A stretch of 64,000 nt of DNA, taken from NCBI RefSeq assembly GCF_022397915.1, contig NZ_JAKEUO010000007.1, positions 124,409 to 188,408 on the forward strand. The letters are read 5' to 3'. Positions 26,874 to 36,776 of this stretch are shown piece after piece. Source of the DNA: Vibrio sp. Isolate34. GTDB taxonomy: Bacteria; Pseudomonadota; Gammaproteobacteria; Enterobacterales; Vibrionaceae. Every line of letters begins with the position of its first letter. Within the stretch, counting starts at the first letter, position 1. The position numbers and the translations under genes are program-made. The notes beneath the pieces are model-generated. The model was not told the origin of the DNA. It did not search any database and saw only the letters and a list, made by a program, of their open reading frames with translations.

Positions 26874-28445
26874 TTAGTCTTTACGGAACATTTCAAGCAT
26901 ACGTTTGGTCACGGTAAAGCCACCAAAGATATTGATACTTGCAATTAAAACGGCAATGAAAGATAGGAAAGTCACGACGCCGCTTCCTTGTCCAATCTGT
27001 AATAGCGCACCTACCACAATGATCCCTGAAATCGCATTCGTTACAGACATCAAAGGCGTATGAAGAGAATGGCTAACATTCCAAACTACGTAATAACCCA
27101 CCACACAAGCGAGAACAAAAACGGTAAAGTGAGATAAGAACGCAGCAGGAGCAACCGAAGCTATCCAAGCGAATGCACCAACAGCAACCGCCATACCCGC
27201 CGCTTTCTTAATTTGAGAAACAGGTTCTTCAACTTTAGGCTCGGGTTTCGTTGCTTTTGGTTTAGCTTGTTGTTGAGGTTGAGCAGAAACTTGAATTGGT
27301 GGAGCTGGCCAAGTGACTTCTCCCTCTTTAACCACAGTAACACCACGCAGCACAACATCTTCAAAGTCGATATTGATATTGCCGTCTTTTTCTTTGCAGA
27401 GCAGTTTCAACAAGTTAACAAGGTTAGTCGCGTACAGCTGAGAAGATTGAGTCGGCAAACGACCAACCATATCCGTGTAACCAACAACTTTGACACCATT
27501 CGCAGTAGTGATGACTTGATCTGCAACCGTGTATTCACAGTTACCGCCGTTCGCAGCCGCCAGATCCACAATCACGCTACCCGCACTCATGCTATCGACC
27601 ATCTCTTTGGTAATCAGCTTAGGTGCAGGGCGACCTGGAATCAGTGCCGTTGTAATGATGATGTCGACGTCTTTTGCTTGAGCCGCATAGAGCTCTTCCG
27701 CTTTCTTGTTGAATGCTTCAGACATCTCTTTCGCATAGCCATCACCAGCGCCCGTATCTTCTTGGAAATCCACTTCCAAGAATTCAGCGCCCATGGACTC
27801 TACTTGCTCTTTTACTTCCGGACGAACATCGAATGAACGAACAATGGCACCTAAGCTACCTGCTGCACCAATTGCCGCTAGGCCAGCAACACCTGCACCT
27901 GCAACCAGTACTTTCGCTGGTGGAACTTTACCTGCCGCTGTAATTTGACCTGTGAAGAATCGACCAAATTCATGTGCCGCTTCAACAACTGCACGATAAC
28001 CCGCAATGTTTGCCATAGAACTTAGCGCATCGAGAGCTTGAGCTCTTGAAATACGAGGCACAGAATCCATCGCCATCACGTTGATGTTACGACTGGACAA
28101 TTGTTCCATTAATTCTGGGTTTTGAGCAGGCCAAATAAAGCTGACCAATGTTGCGCCATCTTTAAGTAGATCGATTTCATTTTTAGATTCGTCAACAATC
28201 GGGGCGTTAACTTTAAAGATGATATCGGATTTCCAAGCTTCATCTGCGCTTACAACTTTTGCACCAGCTTGTTCATAAGCTGAATCTTCAAAACTTGCTA
28301 GCGCACCTGCTTGTGATTCAACACAAACTTCAAATCCTAACTTTAGAAGCTGTTCGACCGATTTCGGCGATGCAGCGACTCGCGTTTCACCAGCGAGCGT
28401 TTCTCTTGGTACACCTATCAACAAATTAGACTCCTTGTGTATCAA
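26874..28445 (-). CDS. pntA: NAD(P) transhydrogenase subunit alpha
   Basis: 523-residue subunit, slightly longer than the E. coli protein (510). The N-terminal NAD-binding part resembles alanine dehydrogenase ([63 protein letters not shown]). A proline/lysine-rich linker at about 385-410 accounts for the extra length. The C-terminal part has about four membrane segments ([32 protein letters not shown]). First gene of pntAB. The order pntA-pntB next to vxrA is the known Vibrio chromosome II arrangement. Confidence 0.96.
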   Translation of the reverse strand: MIHKESNLLIGVPRETLAGETRVAASPKSVEQLLKLGFEVCVESQAGALASFEDSAYEQAGAKVVSADEAWKSDIIFKVNAPIVDESKNEIDLLKDGATLVSFIWPAQNPELMEQLSSRNINVMAMDSVPRISRAQALDALSSMANIAGYRAVVEAAHEFGRFFTGQITAAGKVPPAKVLVAGAGVAGLAAIGAAGSLGAIVRSFDVRPEVKEQVESMGAEFLEVDFQEDTGAGDGYAKEMSEAFNKKAEELYAAQAKDVDIIITTALIPGRPAPKLITKEMVDSMSAGSVIVDLAAANGGNCEYTVADQVITTANGVKVVGYTDMVGRLPTQSSQLYATNLVNLLKLLCKEKDGNINIDFEDVVLRGVTVVKEGEVTWPAPPIQVSAQPQQQAKPKATKPEPKVEEPVSQIKKAAGMAVAVGAFAWIASVAPAAFLSHFTVFVLACVVGYYVVWNVSHSLHTPLMSVTNAISGIIVVGALLQIGQGSGVVTFLSFIAVLIASINIFGGFTVTKRMLEMFRKD

Positions 28446-28815
28446 TTTGTGATTATTATTCTTACCAAAGACAAATTAAAGAGGTCGTAAGCGCACTTGG
28501 CTACACCAATTTGCATAGCGACACTTCAACTATTGGCACAATGACTTATTCGTTTGTATCTAACGACAACTAATACTTCAAGCGTTTTGTTCAAAGAACA
28601 GAAAAAGTTATTACTTATAACGATTTGGATAGAATTTGAGCGCGTAATTTCGATAAATGAAGGCCATCTCGAACAAAGAGGTCAAACCACTTGCCAATAA
28701 TCCTTTTAATAACAACCGACTAGCTGTTCTTTGTCCCTAAAACTAAAAAGAGCTTTCAGCATATACACTGAAAGCTCTCTAAATTATGACCAACATCAAT
28801 TCTAACCCTAATTGG
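28446..28815. other. Intergenic interval upstream of pntA
   Basis: 370 bp between the pntA start and the HlyU-like gene end. Its left part must contain the pntA promoter. Its right part holds the terminator at 28749-28777. I see no coding frame and no recognised riboswitch. Confidence 0.6.
28749..28777 (-). terminator. Terminator after the HlyU-like gene
   Basis: AGAGCTTTCAG-catatac-a-CTGAAAGCTCT is an 11-bp perfect inverted repeat, followed on the minus strand by a T-rich stretch. It lies about 40 bp past the stop of the leftward gene at 28816. Confidence 0.8.
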
Positions 28816-29097
28816 CTAGCTAAATATGTTGTCGCCCATTTGGTCGATGAACATCTGCGATTTCTTGAGCATCAATTCATTGGCATCTTGTTTGTTTGAA
28901 ACAACATCTGAACGAATAAAACGATGAGTTTTAATTTCACCGTCAATTTCTTTCTCGATTCGCCCAGCAACACGGTATTGACCAGATTCAGCAATGGCAT
29001 CTTGATAGATATTGAAGCCTTTATATTCGACTGGCTCAATCTCTACTTTTTGTTCGTTTTTTTCTTTGCCACCAAATAATCTAGATAAGAATCCCAC
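28816..29097 (-). CDS. HlyU-family (PF10115-type) small protein
   Basis: 93 residues, starting MGFLSRLFGG, then VEYKGFNIYQDAIAESGQYRVAG and HRFIRSDVVSNKQDANEL, which is the core of the family named Transcriptional activator HlyU. It is not the ArsR-type HlyU of V. cholerae, and no helix-turn-helix is evident, so the transcription-factor label should be used with care. It is soluble with no signal peptide. It lies 39 bp downstream of the comFB-like gene and is probably cotranscribed with it. Confidence 0.78.
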   Translation of the reverse strand: MGFLSRLFGGKEKNEQKVEIEPVEYKGFNIYQDAIAESGQYRVAGRIEKEIDGEIKTHRFIRSDVVSNKQDANELMLKKSQMFIDQMGDNIFS

Positions 29098-29136
29098 GTT
29101 TTTTACTCCTTAAATGACCGTACTGACACTAAACTA

Positions 29137-29505
29137 TCATGACTGTTTACGGTTCAACAATGGCTTTTCATACCATTGCAATTCTACGTCATCATCAAAA
29201 TTGTGTTGACTAAATATAACGGGCACATTGTCGTTACGTTCACGTCTTCGATCGTCAATAATCATACTTTCTGCATTTTTGACCGCGATCTCACTATTAC
29301 GTTTGTAGAGCACCAATTTGTCTTCCGGCAGCGCTGAAAGAAAATCGATATCGAAACGAATGTAGATTGGTTTAAGCTGACCTAAAGCCAGACATGCAAG
29401 ATCCGCCAACTGTTCGTTCGTATAACTAGACACATATTCCTCGGTAGCCAACACGTGGCCCACCAGAGTTTCCATATAATTGTGTACATCCACACTTATT
29501 TGCAT
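29137..29505 (-). CDS. ComFB-family protein
   Basis: 122 residues with the ComFB-family pattern: MQISVDVHNYMETLVGHVLA, NEQLADLACLALGQLKPIYIRFDIDFLS. The family is named after B. subtilis late-competence protein ComFB, whose role is unclear. ComFB proteins from cyanobacteria have been reported to bind cyclic dinucleotides. Here it is divergent from a GGDEF gene and a second GGDEF protein lies 3 kb away, which makes a c-di-GMP-linked role worth testing. It is probably in one operon with the HlyU-like gene. Confidence 0.8.
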   Translation of the reverse strand: MQISVDVHNYMETLVGHVLATEEYVSSYTNEQLADLACLALGQLKPIYIRFDIDFLSALPEDKLVLYKRNSEIAVKNAESMIIDDRRRERNDNVPVIFSQHNFDDDVELQWYEKPLLNRKQS

Positions 29506-29895
29506 ACTACACCTCTATTTGTAGCGGTTGTTTATGACCTAGTACTGAACAATGAACAACCTAATCGCAAAACTCACTTTAACTTCGTTATAAAGCTTAC
29601 TCGAACTTCATTACAGATTTACATTGCTTGCTGCTCAGCATGTAACCATTAAGTACAAACCACCTAGGTTTTGTTAAGTATCTATAACGACTAATTAATT
29701 TCTCATATATACTGTGTAGTTCGTTCTACGGTTAATAGCAACTCAAATACATATAAACTTGGTTGCACCAATAGCGACCTATGGCTATGTTTTTACTCTC
29801 ATTTAAGCAAAATGCTTGGCAATCGCTTGTTTAACCGTATCCTACGTATAGTATTAATTAATAAGATCATCATTATAGTTAGGCTCACCACATAA
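29506..29895. other. Divergent promoter interval
   Basis: 390 bp between the ComFB-like gene and the rightward GGDEF gene. AT-rich, presumably holding both promoters. I see no gene, repeat or clear operator in it. Confidence 0.6.
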
Positions 29896-31137
29896 ATGGC
29901 ATCATCTTTTGTAACGTCGAGCATGTTTCGATTTTGCTTCCCTTTACTCCTTCTAGCAATTTTACTTGCAGGTATGAACAACGTCATTCTTGTGACGGAT
30001 TCAAACTTAGGGTTTGCTAGCAACCTTCCATATATTTTATTGAGCGTTGCGGTTTTACTGTGCCACACATTTAAACAAGGTCGAATGGCTATGGTGTCTG
30101 TCACCATGCTTCTCGCTTACCTGATCATCCAAGTTCGTTTACAAACGCCTCTCAATACTGGAACGACTTTATTAGAGCTCTCGTTGCTTGCAGCATTAGT
30201 GCCTGTTACCTGCTTACTGGTGTATGCCTTCCCCGATAACGGCGTTAACTCAAAGTCGATGTTTCTATATGTCTTGGTTCTTGTTCTATTCATGGTTTGG
30301 GCGCAACTGATCGTTTCTCACTTCCATGACGGCGGTTTTGAATCATGGAGTGAAGGCCTTTTGTTCATTGTTAGAGACTTCTCCAAACTGCCTTTTGTGT
30401 TAGTGTTGTATAGCCTTTGCTTGCTTGGCCTTACTGCCATTCTAGTGTTGGTGTATAACCGCTCTATCGATGTTGTGGTTTACAGCGCTATCCTGCTTTC
30501 TTCTTGTACATTCATCTTCTTCGACGTTCAGTACATCTCCAGTACCATGTTCTCGTTGTCAGGGACCTTGATTATCATCTACGTGATGTCTGCAAGCCAC
30601 GACATGGCCTTTAATGACCAACTGACTAACATCCCTGGCCGTCATGCTTTAGAAGTGGATATGAAGCACTTAGGGCGTAAGTACTCAATGGCAATGGTCG
30701 ATATCGATCACTTCAAAAAATTTAACGATACCTACGGGCATGACATTGGCGACGATGTATTGAAGCTAGTCGCTCGTATATTGAGAGAAACAACTGGTGG
30801 TGCAAAAGCTTATCGCTATGGTGGTGAAGAGTTCACGATCATTTTCAAAGGTAAGCACACCGATCAAGTAAAAGAGCATCTGCAAGTTTTGATTTCTGAG
30901 ATTCAGAATTACGACATGATAATTCGTAACACAAACGACCGCCCTGATGACCATGAAGTAGGTATGAAAAAGCGTGGCAAGAATGGCAAGCCAAATGAAG
31001 TGGTGAATGTGACTGTCAGTATTGGGCTTTCTGATAGTACAACCACCAGACATCCTGAAGAAGTGTTGAAGCTTGCCGATAACGCGCTCTACAAAGCGAA
31101 AGAAACCGGCCGAAACAAACTGTGCGTTAACAGTTAA
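29896..31137 (+). CDS. Membrane diguanylate cyclase (seven-or-eight-span N-terminus, GGDEF)
   Basis: 413 residues. The N-terminal half is strongly hydrophobic with about seven membrane segments (about 10-240), with no periplasmic sensor domain of note. The GGDEF domain follows (about 250-412): NIPGRHALEVDM, MAMVDIDHFKKFNDTYGHDIGDDVL, active site YGGEEF. No RxxD I-site precedes the active site, so product inhibition at that site is unlikely. The domain carries an insertion with charged residues (RPDDHEVGMKKRGKNGK) before NVTVSIGLSD. It is divergent from comFB and convergent with the beta-barrel gene. Confidence 0.88.
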   Translation: MASSFVTSSMFRFCFPLLLLAILLAGMNNVILVTDSNLGFASNLPYILLSVAVLLCHTFKQGRMAMVSVTMLLAYLIIQVRLQTPLNTGTTLLELSLLAALVPVTCLLVYAFPDNGVNSKSMFLYVLVLVLFMVWAQLIVSHFHDGGFESWSEGLLFIVRDFSKLPFVLVLYSLCLLGLTAILVLVYNRSIDVVVYSAILLSSCTFIFFDVQYISSTMFSLSGTLIIIYVMSASHDMAFNDQLTNIPGRHALEVDMKHLGRKYSMAMVDIDHFKKFNDTYGHDIGDDVLKLVARILRETTGGAKAYRYGGEEFTIIFKGKHTDQVKEHLQVLISEIQNYDMIIRNTNDRPDDHEVGMKKRGKNGKPNEVVNVTVSIGLSDSTTTRHPEEVLKLADNALYKAKETGRNKLCVNS

Positions 31138-31229
31138 ACGCTACAGCTAAAAGATCGAGTTACCATCGCGATAGTAATCATTGTAAGACAGCTTACGCAT
31201 GGTGGAAGTTGATGGCACTTGGCAAGTGT

Positions 31230-32240
31230 TTAATCTTGGTTAAAGAAGATCACCAAGCTCCCACCTTTCAAACTGCTTCCGTAATTGATCGTAAAGCCAA
31301 TGCCCACATTATCGACCCATTCGTTAAATAAGTTTGGGTTAAGCAGCCAGCCTACACTGCCCTCGTAATACGACGTTGTACCCATAGGCACGACGGTATC
31401 ACCACCAATATCAATTCTCTTGATGCTCGAATACATGGACGTAATGTTCTTATCCCAACGAACTAAGTCATAAAAGATCTTCGCTTCATTAGCAATATAC
31501 CAACCTTCCGGGTTCCCCACATCGCCGTTGTTAGCCTCTCCCCAACCAACACCATTAAAATAATGCCAACTGGTACTCAATTTATACTTGCCCCAATCGT
31601 TCTTATCTTCGTAAGTTAGCTTGATTTTTGGCTCGATTATGTACGCCCAAGCGTCAGTATTGAGATATACACCATCCAGTTGATCTTGAATCGGCTTTAG
31701 TAATGAAGCTCGATATTTATAGTCGTTACGATAGTAAGAGATATGGTTACCGATTGCAGAACTAAAACTCCAATATTCATCTAACTGGGACACATTTACG
31801 AATTCTACGTATCCAGAAACTATAGATTCTTTTTGAAAATCGTTTTTGTTTTCTGAAGCGAACTCAACATCATTCTCTATCCGCAATGCAGACAAGCGTA
31901 GTGCCACCTCTTGATGATTGTCTTCAATATAACCAGGTAATTCAAATGTGTAAGGCAAACTGAGAGAGGTGATGTTTTGTCGACGACTCACCGAATCATT
32001 CGAACCGATATCTTCATTATCTAAATGAAATACTTTATTTGGATCGAAATTATTGATACCAAAGGTGAAAACATCGGTATCGTTGAGCAATACGCTGGTG
32101 GCAAAGCTCTGCTCTAAATCCTTTCGGAAAACATCAGATAGCGAGTTAGCATTAACAGTGGCTGGTAAAGCGGTAAGAAATAGTGGAACCGCAAATATCC
32201 AATATGTACTCGCCATAGAAAATGGCTTTGAATGTGGCAT
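31230..32240 (-). CDS. Putative outer-membrane autotransporter-type beta-barrel protein
   Basis: 336 residues with a signal peptide (AVPLFLTALPATVNA-NS). The mature part alternates polar and aromatic residues as in a beta-barrel and ends FFNQD rather than a terminal Phe. It resembles the solitary autotransporter-like beta-barrel family (Omp_AT) known from vibrios. I set the start at the ATG ending at 32240, which follows AAGAGAA, rather than the upstream GTG at 32252. No passenger domain is present. It lies 73 bp downstream of the response-regulator GGDEF gene on the same strand, so it may be in its operon. Confidence 0.65.
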   Translation of the reverse strand: MPHSKPFSMASTYWIFAVPLFLTALPATVNANSLSDVFRKDLEQSFATSVLLNDTDVFTFGINNFDPNKVFHLDNEDIGSNDSVSRRQNITSLSLPYTFELPGYIEDNHQEVALRLSALRIENDVEFASENKNDFQKESIVSGYVEFVNVSQLDEYWSFSSAIGNHISYYRNDYKYRASLLKPIQDQLDGVYLNTDAWAYIIEPKIKLTYEDKNDWGKYKLSTSWHYFNGVGWGEANNGDVGNPEGWYIANEAKIFYDLVRWDKNITSMYSSIKRIDIGGDTVVPMGTTSYYEGSVGWLLNPNLFNEWVDNVGIGFTINYGSSLKGGSLVIFFNQD

Positions 32241-32313
32241 TTCTCTTATCACTAAAGTACTTCCTAGCTCAAACGCTAATAGAAGTATAAATTCAAATTT
32301 CTAAAAGAGCTAA

Positions 32314-33285
32314 CTAACGAGCAAGTTCCAAAATGTTGCGTTGTATGAAGGTGTTTCTACCACTTTGCTTTGCTTGGTAAAGCGCTTGGTCGACCTTCTC
32401 GTATATAGAAGCGATGGACTCGTCACCCTCAGGCACAAAGGAGAGCACACCCTGTGACACTGTCACTCTATCAGATACGGTCGAGTGGGCATGGGCGTAG
32501 TTCATTTCATGCAAGGCTTCCTTTATACGAGTCGCGTGTAATTTAGCGGCTTCGTTGTCCGTGTCACTTAAGATCAAAACAAACTCTTCACCACCGTAGC
32601 GGCCAACAAACTCTCCCGCACGAACGAACAGTTGTTTCAAGGTATTAGCAAGCCCTTGTAAGCACTTATCCCCTTGAAGGTGGCCGTAATTATCGTTGTA
32701 AGGTTTAAAGAAATCTACATCTAGAAGTATGACAGTCATGGATATATTACGTCTTCCGTGCCACGCAATGCTCTCTTCAAGTTTAGTATCCATATATCGA
32801 CGGTTGTATAATTTGGTTAAGCCGTCTTCGTTGGCTTGTTGTTGCAGGAGTATATTGAGTTCTTCAAGTTTCGCGGTACTTTGTTTTAGCTCACGCCTCA
32901 TGTGCGCGATACGTTGCATCGCAATCAACTTAGAATTGAGGACTACTTTGTTTACAGGCTTGATCAAGTAATCATCACCACCAGCATCAATCGCTTTGGC
33001 GATCATTTCTGGCTCTTCATGACCACTCAAGAAGATGATAGGCACCCACTCTGGGAATTGTCGACGAACCTCGTTAGCGACCTCAAAACCGTCCATGTCT
33101 GGCATGTTAATATCCAGTAACACAAGTTCAGGATCAAAATCAGAATAGACGTTTAGGGCTTCTTTTCCGCTACCGACAGCTTCCACGATGTGACCCAGTT
33201 GCTTGAGTCGAATAGCAAGTTGCATCCTGTCTAGTTGAACATCATCAACCAGCAATATGCGCATCGAAGATCCCTTTTCTATCAT
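32314..33285 (-). CDS. Response regulator with GGDEF output (PleD/WspR-like)
   Basis: About 323 residues. The receiver domain is at about 8-125 (MRILLVDDVQLDRMQL, phosphorylation motif LVLLDINMPDMDG, IKPVN). A short coiled linker (RRELKQSTAKLEELNILLQQQAN) leads to a GGDEF domain with YGGEEF. RAGE sits where the I-site RxxD is expected, so feedback inhibition is uncertain. The chosen ATG (33283-33285) has an AAAGGTG ribosome site; ATG 33264 is an alternative. No histidine kinase gene is adjacent, so the partner is elsewhere. It contains a perfect matS-type palindrome within its coding sequence. Confidence 0.92.
   Translation of the reverse strand: MIEKGSSMRILLVDDVQLDRMQLAIRLKQLGHIVEAVGSGKEALNVYSDFDPELVLLDINMPDMDGFEVANEVRRQFPEWVPIIFLSGHEEPEMIAKAIDAGGDDYLIKPVNKVVLNSKLIAMQRIAHMRRELKQSTAKLEELNILLQQQANEDGLTKLYNRRYMDTKLEESIAWHGRRNISMTVILLDVDFFKPYNDNYGHLQGDKCLQGLANTLKQLFVRAGEFVGRYGGEEFVLILSDTDNEAAKLHATRIKEALHEMNYAHAHSTVSDRVTVSQGVLSFVPEGDESIASIYEKVDQALYQAKQSGRNTFIQRNILELAR
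32454..32466. other. matS-type site (MatP binding)
   Basis: GTGACACTGTCAC fits the 13-bp MatP consensus GTGACRNYGTCAC exactly. MatP organises the terminus macrodomain of gammaproteobacterial chromosomes. The site lies within a coding sequence, which is usual. Confidence 0.75.
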
Positions 33286-33416
33286 CACATCACCTTTATC
33301 TAGCGTTGAATATTCAAAGTAGCTCAAATTTGGGCTTAAATCATGCCCTAATCTCTATATTATATTGACTTTTTTACAGATCTTTTTAGCATTGTTTCTT
33401 TTTAAAGAGAAATACT

Positions 33417-33854
33417 ATGTCAGACGCTACAAACAACGAAGTACAAGAAATCGATTTAACCACTATCTCGCCAGAGCTTCGCCAAGTTATCGAATTTGAT
33501 GAAGTGCCTAAAGAGATGCACAACATGGTTACTTCTATTCATGAGGTGTCTGAAGAAGCAGTGCGTGAAACTTGGAGCAGCCTTCCAGCAAGCGCACAAA
33601 ATGTTTTGGACAACTTCGAGCAATTCCACGCTCTAATCTCTGTTAGCCAAGCTTTTGCTGGCGTAAACATGATGGAAGAGTTCCCTACTCTTAAACTTCC
33701 AGAAGGCATGACTGACGAAGAGAAAGAAGAGTACCGAGCTCAACTGTTAGACCAAATTTTACACAACTGCGTAAAAGACATGGCTAAGCAAATCAAGAAA
33801 GCTCGTCGTGATGCTATCTTGAAGCGTGACTTTAAAGAAGTTTTTACTAAGTAA
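33417..33854 (+). CDS. DUF3069-like hypothetical protein
   Basis: 145-residue acidic, helix-rich cytosolic protein starting MSDATNNEVQEIDLTTISPEL. It has the segments VIEFDEVPKEMHNMV and DFEKF-like LDNFEQFHALISVSQAF, and a basic C-terminus (KQIKKARRDAILKRDF). It resembles the DUF3069 family seen in vibrios and relatives. No motif suggests an activity. It is a single gene with its own strong terminator, divergent from the GGDEF response regulator. Confidence 0.65.
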   Translation: MSDATNNEVQEIDLTTISPELRQVIEFDEVPKEMHNMVTSIHEVSEEAVRETWSSLPASAQNVLDNFEQFHALISVSQAFAGVNMMEEFPTLKLPEGMTDEEKEEYRAQLLDQILHNCVKDMAKQIKKARRDAILKRDFKEVFTK

Positions 33855-34165
33855 GTAGCCAAGCGCCTAACTTTAGGTTAGCGCCAACAGTAATACTGAT
33901 GACTAAGCCGCATGTTACTTCAACAAGCGGCTTTTTTGTACCTGCTGCTTTTTCTCTTCGTCAATTATCTGTTTACTCATCGATATGTCACCTCGTTAAG
34001 CCATTGCACAAATAATATGACTTTGCACTCATACAGTTTGGCTCAAAGCTGGCAATTATACCGTATAAAAATGACGCATGTCTCCATTCATGGAATCAAG
34101 ATCGTATTTTCAGTGCATAGAGCCTGCAGTACCAAGACAACATCGAAAAGCTGACCTTGTCAGAT
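33855..34165. other. Convergent intergenic interval
   Basis: 311 bp between two convergent genes. It contains the terminator at 33905-33937. The remaining 230 bp hold only a short unsupported frame and nothing I can name. Confidence 0.55.
33905..33937 (+). terminator. Terminator after the DUF3069-like gene
   Basis: AAGCCGC and GCGGCTT form a 7-bp stem around a 15-nt loop, followed by six T. Confidence 0.85.
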
Positions 34166-35272
34166 TTAATGTGTCACCGCGATATCTCGCTGAGCAACAC
34201 TCACACCTTTAATTTGAGCGTAAACTTGCTGACCGATTTCCAAATTCAATTCGTCCAACGCCCACAAGGTAATGGTCGCCCACAAGTAACAACCAGGTTC
34301 TAACTCCAGTTCTACCGCAACACTCTGCTTATTTGAGCCTTGCTGGTGCGTCTCTACGCTCTTAATGGTCACAGGAAGGATATTACGGATCGAAGTGCTT
34401 TGCGGCTGTTCTAGCGTGATAGAGACATCATTTGCCCTAACTTGCAGCCTTACTGCAGCCCCAATATCGCTCGACACCTTCTGAACCCACAACGATGTCG
34501 ATTTGCCAAGTTTCAGTCGAGATAACGCATAATCTTCATTGTGCTCCGCGAGAGTCGCTTCAAACAATGAACTTTGTTCTGAGAATGATTGCCACGGCTG
34601 CATCGCTCTTGAAGCCCATACTTCTTCTGTGACACCCGAAGATATCACTTTACCTTGATCGATAATCACCAAGTGGTTCGCCAAGCGTAAGATCTCGTTA
34701 AGACTGTGCGTGACATAAATAATTGGGATTTGCACCGTTTCGGATAAGTTCTCCAAAAACGGCATCACTTCACGCTTACGAGGTAAGTCGAGAGAGGCTA
34801 AAGGCTCATCCATCAACAAAATGCTCGGCTTACACAACAATGCGCGGCCAATCGCTACACGTTGCTTCTCGCCACCTGACAAACGAGCTGGATAGCGCTC
34901 AAGTAACGAGCTTAAAGATAGCAGCGAAACGATTTGCTCAAAGTGCGCCTTATCAACGCCTTTGATTCCGTATTTGAGGTTCGCTGACACCTTCATATGT
35001 GGAAACAATCGCGATTCTTGAAACACATAACCCACGTTACGTTTGTGAGTCGGCAAGTTAATGCCCTTGTCACTATCGAATAAGGTGGTTCCTGACACAC
35101 TGATCAATCCTTTATCTGGCTGTTTAAGGCCACTAATCGTATTAATAAGTGATGTTTTACCCGCGCCAGAACGACCAAAAATTGCCGTAATGCCGCTATT
35201 TGGTAGTTCTAAGTCAATATCGAAGAAAGTTTCGCCAAGCTGTTGTTGGTATTGGAGGATCAAAGCGCTCAT
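34166..35272 (-). CDS. modC: Molybdate ABC transporter ATP-binding protein
   Basis: 368 residues. The ABC domain has Walker [12 protein letters not shown], signature [15 protein letters not shown] and Walker [13 protein letters not shown]. The C-terminal part is a MOP/TOBE-type molybdate-sensing domain ([13 protein letters not shown] ... [11 protein letters not shown]). It powers uptake of molybdate. Its ATG overlaps the modB stop by 4 nt. Last gene of the leftward modABC operon. Confidence 0.96.
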   Translation of the reverse strand: MSALILQYQQQLGETFFDIDLELPNSGITAIFGRSGAGKTSLINTISGLKQPDKGLISVSGTTLFDSDKGINLPTHKRNVGYVFQESRLFPHMKVSANLKYGIKGVDKAHFEQIVSLLSLSSLLERYPARLSGGEKQRVAIGRALLCKPSILLMDEPLASLDLPRKREVMPFLENLSETVQIPIIYVTHSLNEILRLANHLVIIDQGKVISSGVTEEVWASRAMQPWQSFSEQSSLFEATLAEHNEDYALSRLKLGKSTSLWVQKVSSDIGAAVRLQVRANDVSITLEQPQSTSIRNILPVTIKSVETHQQGSNKQSVAVELELEPGCYLWATITLWALDELNLEIGQQVYAQIKGVSVAQRDIAVTH

Positions 35273-35967
35273 GCATTACCTCCTAATCGTTGTGCCGACT
35301 TCTTATTGAGCCATTCAGAGAGCATCAATGAACCCAGCGCTATCACAATAGAAATCACACACAAACGTGCTGCTTCCATCTCTGCACCAGGAGTTTCAAT
35401 AAAGGTGTACATAGCCAAAGGAATGGTTTGAGTTTCACCGGGGATATTTGAAACGAAACTGATTGTCGCGCCAAACTCACCTAAGCTTCTTGCGAAAGAA
35501 AGCATGGTGCCAGTAATGATCCCGGGGATCATAAGAGGCAATGTAATGGTGAAGAATACGCGAATAGGTGACGCGCCCAATGTTGCTGCCGCTTCTTCCA
35601 GTTTGCTGTCGACTGTTTCTAAGCTAAGTCGGATAGAGCGAACCATTAATGGCAACGCGACAACAACACATGCCAATGCCGCTCCCTTCCAGCTGAAGCT
35701 GAATACAATACCAAGCACCTCATTGAGCCAAGAGCCGATAATGCCTTGTCTCCCCATCATCACCAGCAACAAATAGCCAATGACCACTGGAGGTAGAACC
35801 AAAGGCAGATGCACGATGCTCTCAACAATGCTCTTACCAACAAATTGTTTCTTAGCAAGCAGCCACGCTAAGCCAATGCCGATAGGAATCAACCATAAGA
35901 TGGCAAACCCAGCGACTTTCAAGCTCAGCATTAAGGCTTGGTATTCGTATTCCGATAAGTAACTCAT
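35269..35967 (-). CDS. modB: Molybdate ABC transporter permease
   Basis: 232-residue inner-membrane permease with about five membrane segments. The permease-ABC contact loop is seen as [30 protein letters not shown], and the end [19 protein letters not shown] is typical of ModB. The start codon abuts the modA stop codon directly, and its stop overlaps the modC start, so the three genes are tightly coupled. Confidence 0.96.
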   Translation of the reverse strand: MSYLSEYEYQALMLSLKVAGFAILWLIPIGIGLAWLLAKKQFVGKSIVESIVHLPLVLPPVVIGYLLLVMMGRQGIIGSWLNEVLGIVFSFSWKGAALACVVVALPLMVRSIRLSLETVDSKLEEAAATLGASPIRVFFTITLPLMIPGIITGTMLSFARSLGEFGATISFVSNIPGETQTIPLAMYTFIETPGAEMEAARLCVISIVIALGSLMLSEWLNKKSAQRLGGNA

Positions 35968-36726
35968 TTAACGCACTTCAAATCCAAAACTATTCAAGAT
36001 GTCCTTCGCTTTTTCTGTGTCTAGGAAAGTATAGAACTCTTCTGCAATCACTTTGTCACTCATTTTCGCTACAGGGTAACGTATTGGGGTATGTGAATCT
36101 GACGGGAACGTCTTTATTAGATTCACTTCTTTAGAGAGCAGCGCATCGGTTTTGTAGACAATACCGAGTTTGGCTTCACTGCGTTCGACTAAAGCCAATG
36201 CCATACGAACATTGTTACTTGGTGCCAATCGACTGCTCACATCGCCCCATACACCTAACGTTTCCAATGCTTCTTTCGCATAGATACCAGCAGGAACAGA
36301 CATGGTGTTGCCTACTGCAAGTCTTTCATTCGTCAGCAGTTTAGTCCATTGCTCACCCTGTGAGAGATCCAACGATACCGAAGAATCTTTAGGGGCAATC
36401 AGCACAAGTTCGTTCTCACACAAATTAGTGACATTGTCACTAGAAACGTATTTTCGGTCGACTAAATGCGTCATCCATTTTTCATTGGCTGAGATGAAAA
36501 TGTCTGCTGGTGCCCCTCTTTCAATCTGTCGCACCAAAGATGATGTGCTGGCATACACAGGAATAACATCAACCGAATGGTTCTTTTCAAACTCTTCAAC
36601 CAATAGGTTAACCGCGTTGGTCATAGACGATGCAGCGTAAACTCGTAGCTTTTCTGCCGCTAGAAGATGAGTCGAACTCAACGAAATCGTTAATGCTAAG
36701 GTGACAAGGGTGACTAACTTTTTCAT
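35968..36726 (-). CDS. modA: Periplasmic molybdate-binding protein
   Basis: 252 residues with a signal peptide (LTISLSSTHLLA-AEK). The mature protein begins KLRVYAASSMTNAVNLLVEEFE, the ModA hallmark that supplies the oxyanion-binding serine, and continues with SSLVRQIERGAPADIFISAN. I chose the ATG three codons after an in-frame GTG because it begins the normal MKKL signal. The gene follows cobyric acid synthase by 50 bp. A perfect matS-type site lies within it at 36428-36440. No ModE site was recognised upstream. Confidence 0.95.
   Translation of the reverse strand: MKKLVTLVTLALTISLSSTHLLAAEKLRVYAASSMTNAVNLLVEEFEKNHSVDVIPVYASTSSLVRQIERGAPADIFISANEKWMTHLVDRKYVSSDNVTNLCENELVLIAPKDSSVSLDLSQGEQWTKLLTNERLAVGNTMSVPAGIYAKEALETLGVWGDVSSRLAPSNNVRMALALVERSEAKLGIVYKTDALLSKEVNLIKTFPSDSHTPIRYPVAKMSDKVIAEEFYTFLDTEKAKDILNSFGFEVR
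36428..36440. other. matS-type site (MatP binding)
   Basis: GTGACATTGTCAC fits GTGACRNYGTCAC exactly; it is a common natural matS variant. It lies inside modA, about 4 kb from the other perfect site and 18 kb from the dif-like site. Confidence 0.78.
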
Positions 36727-36776
36727 TGTTCTCACTTATCTATTGTTCGTTTGATTTCTAAACCGATATTTCCAGT

